From assembly GCA_029932035.1 (NCBI GenBank), contig JAOZQV010000188.1, positions 1 through 7,184 on the forward strand: a DNA stretch of 7,184 nucleotides, read 5' to 3'. Position 1 is the stretch's first letter. Every line of letters begins with the position of its first letter. The stretch is from Deltaproteobacteria bacterium (GTDB lineage: Bacteria; Desulfobacterota; DSM-4660; Desulfatiglandales; Desulfatiglandaceae). The position numbers were made by a program, and so were the translations under genes. Below, one piece after another: positions 3,875 through 7,184 of this stretch. Below the pieces are notes generated by a model. That model was not told the origin of the DNA, searched no databases, and worked only from the letters and a program-made list of their open reading frames with translations.

Positions 3875-6556
3875 ATGTCTCAGGATAAAGAAACAGTTTA
3901 CTTAATAGATGGTAGTTCGTACATTTACCGTGCCTACCACGCCATAAGGGGCCTCACCAATTCCAAGGGCTTTCCCACAAACGCCATTCTTGGTTTCACC
4001 AAGATGGTGTTGAAACTCCTTGCCGATAAAGCGCCAAAATACCTTGCCATTGTCTTTGATGCCAAAGGTCCTACCTTCAGACGCAAGATCTACGAGGATT
4101 ACAAGGCAAACCGGCCCCCCATGCCGGAAGATATGGCAGCACAAATCCCCCTCCTTAAAGAGGTGGTGAAGAACTTAGGGCTTAAGATGTTCGAGTTGGA
4201 GGGATATGAGGCAGACGATATCATCGGGACATGGGCCAGAATATGTGAGGAGAAGGGTTTCAATGCGGTTATGGTGACAGGGGACAAGGACTTCAGACAG
4301 GTAATCACGCCGGATGTCTCCATGTGGGATACAATGAAGGATAAGGTTACGGATTATTCAACATTGAAAGAGGCCTATCTGTTCGAGCCTCACAAATTCA
4401 TTGATGTCATGGGGCTCTCAGGAGATGCCTCGGACAATATCCCCGGTGTCCCGGGCGTGGGAGAGAAAACTGCAGTCAGTCTTATCCAGGAGTTTGGTTC
4501 CTTTGAAGATGTTTTTGATCGGGTGGAAGAGATAAAGAAGAAGAAACTCAAGGAGAATCTGAAAACGTTCCGTGACGAGGCATTTTTGAGTAGAAAACTG
4601 GTCACCATCGATCGATTTGTACCGATTGATGAGGATATCGAGCAGCTCAGGCTTGGTGAGCCGGCCGGCGATGAGCTTGCAACGATCTTCAGGGAACTGG
4701 AATTCAGGGGGTTGTGGGATCAGTTTGCGTCAAGGGATGAAGGTTCCCGAGATTACAGGCTCTGCCTGTCCAAGGAGGAACTGACGGCATTGACAGAGAG
4801 GATAGGGGAGGCGGGTGTCCTTTCAATCGACACTGAGACCACCAGCACGGATCCGCTTCATGCTGAATTGGTGGGAATCTCTTTCTCTTTCGAAGAATCC
4901 AGGGCTTACTATCTGCCACTGGCGCACCTCTATTTAGGCGCACCTACCCAGGTCACATGGTCAGAGGCCCTCCCTATCCTGAAGGCTGTTTTGGAGGATG
5001 ATCAGGTTTTGAAGGTGGGCCAGAACATAAAGTATGATGCCGAGGTGTTGAAACAGCACGGGGTGGACCTGAAAGGGATCAACTTCGATACCATGGTCGC
5101 GTCATACGTGATCAATCCGGGCATCCGGCAGCACAACCTCGATTATCTTGCCCAGCATTATTTGAATCATAAGATGATCAGCTTTGAAGATGTGGTGGGC
5201 AAAGGGAAGAACGCCCGTAATTTTTCCGAGGTGGAGGTGGAAAAGGCCTGTGAGTATTCCTGTGAGGACGCGGACATAACCTTCAGATTGAGGCATATCC
5301 TCGATCAAAAGATGAGGTCTGAAAAAAATGATAAACTATTTTATGACCTGGAGATGAAACTCCTCCCGGTGCTCATGGATATGGAAATGACCGGGATCAG
5401 GATTGATACAGGCTTCTTTCGGGAGATGTCGGACCGTTTTAGAGAAGAGATGAAGGAGATAGAACAGGCGATCTATGCCGAGGCAGGGATGGAGTTTAAC
5501 ATAAATTCATCACAGCAGTTGGGATACGTGCTTTTTGAAAAACTCGGGCTACCGGGCCAAAAGAAGACTGCCAAGACCAGGCGCTATTCCACTGATGTAA
5601 AGGTATTAAAGAAACTCTCTGCATCTGCCTTCAAAATACCTAAACTGCTCCTCCGCTACAGGACCCTTTCAAAGCTGAAATCCACCTATCTTGACGCATT
5701 GGTCAAGTTAGCCGATCCCTCCACAGGGAGAGTACATACTTCCTATAACCAGACTGTTGCCGCCACCGGGCGATTGAGCAGCAGCAACCCCAACCTCCAG
5801 AACATCCCCATCAGGGGAGAGGAAGGGAGGGAGATCCGTAAGGGTTTTGTCGCCGAGAAGGGGCATTACCTCGTGGCAGCAGACTACAGTCAGATAGAGT
5901 TGAGGGTATTTGCCCATTATTCAGGAGATGAGGCGTTCATTGAGGCTTTCAGACAGGACAGGGATATACACACCCGTACTGCCTCGGAAATTTTAGGTGT
6001 GGAAGTCACGGGTGTCACCCCGGAGATGAGGCGGATTGCCAAGGCGATTAATTTCGGCATAATATATGGTATGGGCCCCAGGAAGCTCAGTGAGGAGTTG
6101 GGCATAGACCATAAGACGGCCAAGGATTACATCTCGACCTATTATAAGAGGTATCAGGGTGTGGTAAGATATCGGGATGAGATGATCAAAAAGGCCTCTA
6201 TAGACGGGTATGTCACAACCCTTTTCAACAGGAGACGGTATCTGCCCGATATCCAGCACGCAAACAACCGGATTCGGTCCGAGGCAGAACGGATGGCCAT
6301 AAATACGCCTATCCAGGGAACGGCTGCCGACCTGATCAAAAAGGCGATGATAGATATCCACAATCGATTAGGCGAAGAGGGTTTCAGGTCCAAAATGCTC
6401 CTCCAGGTCCATGACGAACTCGTATTTGAAACCCCGGAGGAAGAATTGGAGAGACTTGTTCCGATGATCAGGGAAGAGATGGAAGGGGTTTTTTCCCTGA
6501 AGGTGCCCCTGAAGGTGGATATAAACAGGGGAAAGAATTGGGATGAGGCACATTAG
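3875..6556 (+). CDS. polA: DNA polymerase I
   Basis: Full-length family A DNA polymerase I (893 residues), which removes RNA primers, fills Okazaki gaps and serves excision repair. The 5' nuclease domain (about 1-290) keeps its acidic residues: Asp12, Asp62, Glu112/Asp114/Asp115 in YEADD, Asp137/Asp139 in GDKD, Asp184/Asp187 in GDASDNIPG. The 3'-5' proofreading domain (about 315-500) is intact: DTET with Asp319/Glu321, NIKYDAE with Asp388, and YSCEDAD with Tyr461/Asp465. The polymerase domain has motif A DYSQIELR (Asp670), motif B RRIAKAINFGIIYG (Arg719, Lys723, Phe727, Tyr731) and motif C QVHDELV (Asp847/Glu848). Phe727 is the usual residue that accepts deoxy- over dideoxynucleotides. MSQDKETVYLIDGSSYIYRAYH is the normal N-terminus, supporting ATG 3875 despite the missing SD and the adjoining hairpin. 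It appears monocistronic. Confidence 0.98.
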   Translation: MSQDKETVYLIDGSSYIYRAYHAIRGLTNSKGFPTNAILGFTKMVLKLLADKAPKYLAIVFDAKGPTFRRKIYEDYKANRPPMPEDMAAQIPLLKEVVKNLGLKMFELEGYEADDIIGTWARICEEKGFNAVMVTGDKDFRQVITPDVSMWDTMKDKVTDYSTLKEAYLFEPHKFIDVMGLSGDASDNIPGVPGVGEKTAVSLIQEFGSFEDVFDRVEEIKKKKLKENLKTFRDEAFLSRKLVTIDRFVPIDEDIEQLRLGEPAGDELATIFRELEFRGLWDQFASRDEGSRDYRLCLSKEELTALTERIGEAGVLSIDTETTSTDPLHAELVGISFSFEESRAYYLPLAHLYLGAPTQVTWSEALPILKAVLEDDQVLKVGQNIKYDAEVLKQHGVDLKGINFDTMVASYVINPGIRQHNLDYLAQHYLNHKMISFEDVVGKGKNARNFSEVEVEKACEYSCEDADITFRLRHILDQKMRSEKNDKLFYDLEMKLLPVLMDMEMTGIRIDTGFFREMSDRFREEMKEIEQAIYAEAGMEFNINSSQQLGYVLFEKLGLPGQKKTAKTRRYSTDVKVLKKLSASAFKIPKLLLRYRTLSKLKSTYLDALVKLADPSTGRVHTSYNQTVAATGRLSSSNPNLQNIPIRGEEGREIRKGFVAEKGHYLVAADYSQIELRVFAHYSGDEAFIEAFRQDRDIHTRTASEILGVEVTGVTPEMRRIAKAINFGIIYGMGPRKLSEELGIDHKTAKDYISTYYKRYQGVVRYRDEMIKKASIDGYVTTLFNRRRYLPDIQHANNRIRSEAERMAINTPIQGTAADLIKKAMIDIHNRLGEEGFRSKMLLQVHDELVFETPEEELERLVPMIREEMEGVFSLKVPLKVDINRGKNWDEAH

Positions 6557-6597
6557 GGGTGCAAGTGCCTAAAGCGAGCTAAAGTGAACCAAGTGTG

Positions 6598-6773
6598 AAG
6601 TGTGGAGTGTGGAGTGCCTATTTATCCCGCTTGCAGCGGGGAAGTTAAGGAACTTCGTGACTTTTTTAAAACGGTGGGAAAAAGATTGGCTATTGCCGGC
6701 AACAAATATTTCTCTTTTCAAAACTGATCGCCGAAGGCGTATCACAACTTTAGGCACTCCACACTCCACACTT
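6598..6773. repeat. Inverted-repeat unit E3, non-coding, 176 bp, opposite orientation to E1
   Basis: A perfect 23-bp inverted repeat (6598-6620 against 6751-6773) built on AGTGTGGAGTGTGGAGTGCC encloses about 130 bases. On the minus strand the interior starts with the 13-mer GCCTAAAGTTGTG (complement of 6743-6755) and a hairpin (complement of 6726-6743, CGCC-TTC-GGCG core). Blocks follow that match E1: AGCCAATCT (complement of 6683-6691) and the A-rich block at 6657-6674. Further potential hairpins are at 6626-6640, 6641-6656 and the palindrome TTGCCGGCAA at 6693-6702. An additional AAGTGCCTAAAG copy lies outside at 6563-6574. A minus-strand open frame runs through it, but it begins and ends in repeat sequence and resembles no protein. 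Confidence 0.75.
6641..6667 (+). terminator. Possible terminator after polA
   Basis: A stem GAAGTT/AACTTC with loop AAGG (6641-6656) is followed by GTGAC and six T residues (6662-6667), and preceded by a second stem CCCGCT/AGCGGG (6626-6640). Stem strength is modest and the T-run starts five bases late, so termination is possible but uncertain. It lies inside repeat unit E3, about 85 bases after the polA stop codon. Confidence 0.35.
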
Positions 6774-6774
6774 T

Positions 6775-6788
6775 AAACTTAAAACTTA
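6775..6788. repeat. AAACTTA tandem at the edge of E3
   Basis: Two direct copies of AAACTTA immediately outside the right arm of E3, an AT-rich variant of the flanking repeat sequence. No clear promoter is seen here for the gene starting at 6814. Confidence 0.4.
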
Positions 6789-6813
6789 ACACCTTGCGAA
6801 ACCATCAATATTA

Positions 6814-7184
6814 ATGGACACAACAAACATGACAAATGACAATCGCACCCATATCTTCGGTCCGGTTCCTTCCCGGAGATTGGGGCTGTCATTGGGCGTG
6901 GATCTGATCCCGGCCAAGACCTGCACCTTTGACTGTCTTTATTGCGAGGTGGGGAGGACCACTAACAGGACACTCCAGATGAGACCCTATGTGCCTGTCA
7001 GTGAAGTGTTAGAACAATTAAGACAAAAGCTTTTGGTTTGTAAGCCGGACATCATTACCCTTGCCGGTTCGGGCGAACCTACTCTCCATTCGGAGATCGA
7101 TCAGGTCATTGATGGTATTAAGGCATTCACAGACACAAGGATTGCGGTTTTGACCAATGGTTCTCTGTTTTGGGATGAAGAGGT
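6814..7184 (+). CDS. Radical SAM protein, COG0731-like, 5' part only
   Basis: The first 123 codons of a gene that runs off the window. The radical SAM 4Fe-4S motif is KTCTFDCLYCE (Cys37, Cys41, Cys44), preceded by FGPVPSRRLGLSLGVDLIP (residues 15-33), the hallmark of a subfamily of uncharacterised Fe-S oxidoreductases distantly related to the wyosine-forming TYW1 enzymes. The SAM-binding GSGEPTLH (85-92) and VLTNGS (112-117) strands are in place. Expected chemistry is reductive cleavage of S-adenosylmethionine to a 5'-deoxyadenosyl radical; the substrate is unknown. In-frame ATGs lie at 6814 and 6829; neither has an SD, so the start could be 15 bases later. It follows polA and repeat unit E3 on the same strand, with no sign of shared function. 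Confidence 0.87.
   Translation, partial: MDTTNMTNDNRTHIFGPVPSRRLGLSLGVDLIPAKTCTFDCLYCEVGRTTNRTLQMRPYVPVSEVLEQLRQKLLVCKPDIITLAGSGEPTLHSEIDQVIDGIKAFTDTRIAVLTNGSLFWDEE

Noticed and set aside
5993..6361. Minus-strand frames opposite the polymerase domain of polA
   Set aside because: Antisense to the most conserved part of polA; no independent support.
6569..6769. Minus-strand frame of 66 codons after polA
   Set aside because: Both ends are encoded by the inverted arms of E3 and the middle is hairpin-rich repeat DNA; better explained as repeat.

Overview
The window looks like ordinary chromosomal DNA from a Gram-negative bacterium, most like an anaerobic Deltaproteobacteria/Desulfobacterota-type genome. 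That placement is an inference from protein style (PolA, HisJ-family PHP phosphatase, four-helix-bundle S23-like protein, VapBC) and from the repeat-rich intergenic gaps; no ribosomal RNA or other decisive marker is present. Base composition is moderate, and nothing in the housekeeping genes suggests recent transfer.

Layout. On the plus strand: an AEC-family permease (22-945), a PHP-type histidinol-phosphatase (1140-1940), a four-helix-bundle S23/IVS-like protein (1975-2334) and a 101-residue protein of unknown function with a possible ribbon-helix-helix fold (2435-2740). On the minus strand, converging on these, is a two-gene VapBC-type toxin-antitoxin operon (3428 down to 2755), with a good SD, a 4-base ATGA overlap, a consensus -35 box and a palindrome over that box. 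A 446-base stretch without a convincing gene (3429-3874) ends in a perfect 14-bp hairpin just before polA. Full-length DNA polymerase I (3875-6556) follows with all three catalytic domains intact. The window ends inside a radical SAM gene (6814 onward).

The most striking feature is not a single gene. Four plus-strand gaps are packed with a short repeat family built on the octamer TTTAGGCA/TGCCTAAA: before the permease, permease-hisJ, around the four-helix gene, and polA-radical SAM. I count 12 exact copies, and all the ones I found are intergenic or in repeat arms. They are organised into three units closed by perfect 20-23 bp inverted repeats: E1 (961-1127), E2 (1955-2374) and E3 (6598-6773). 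All three contain the same 13-mer GCCTAAAGTTGTG. E2 carries the four-helix-bundle gene, whose likely GTG start is the base directly after the left arm. E1 and E3 are non-coding, share diverged interior blocks in opposite orientation, and both form a hairpin right after the 13-mer. This resembles a miniature mobile or REP-like element family with one gene-carrying member; that reading is inference.

Functionally the genes are not one pathway. The permease, HisJ, PolA and radical SAM genes are independent housekeeping or metabolic loci. VapBC is a self-regulated accessory module, and the repeat units appear to have settled in the gaps between stop and start codons.
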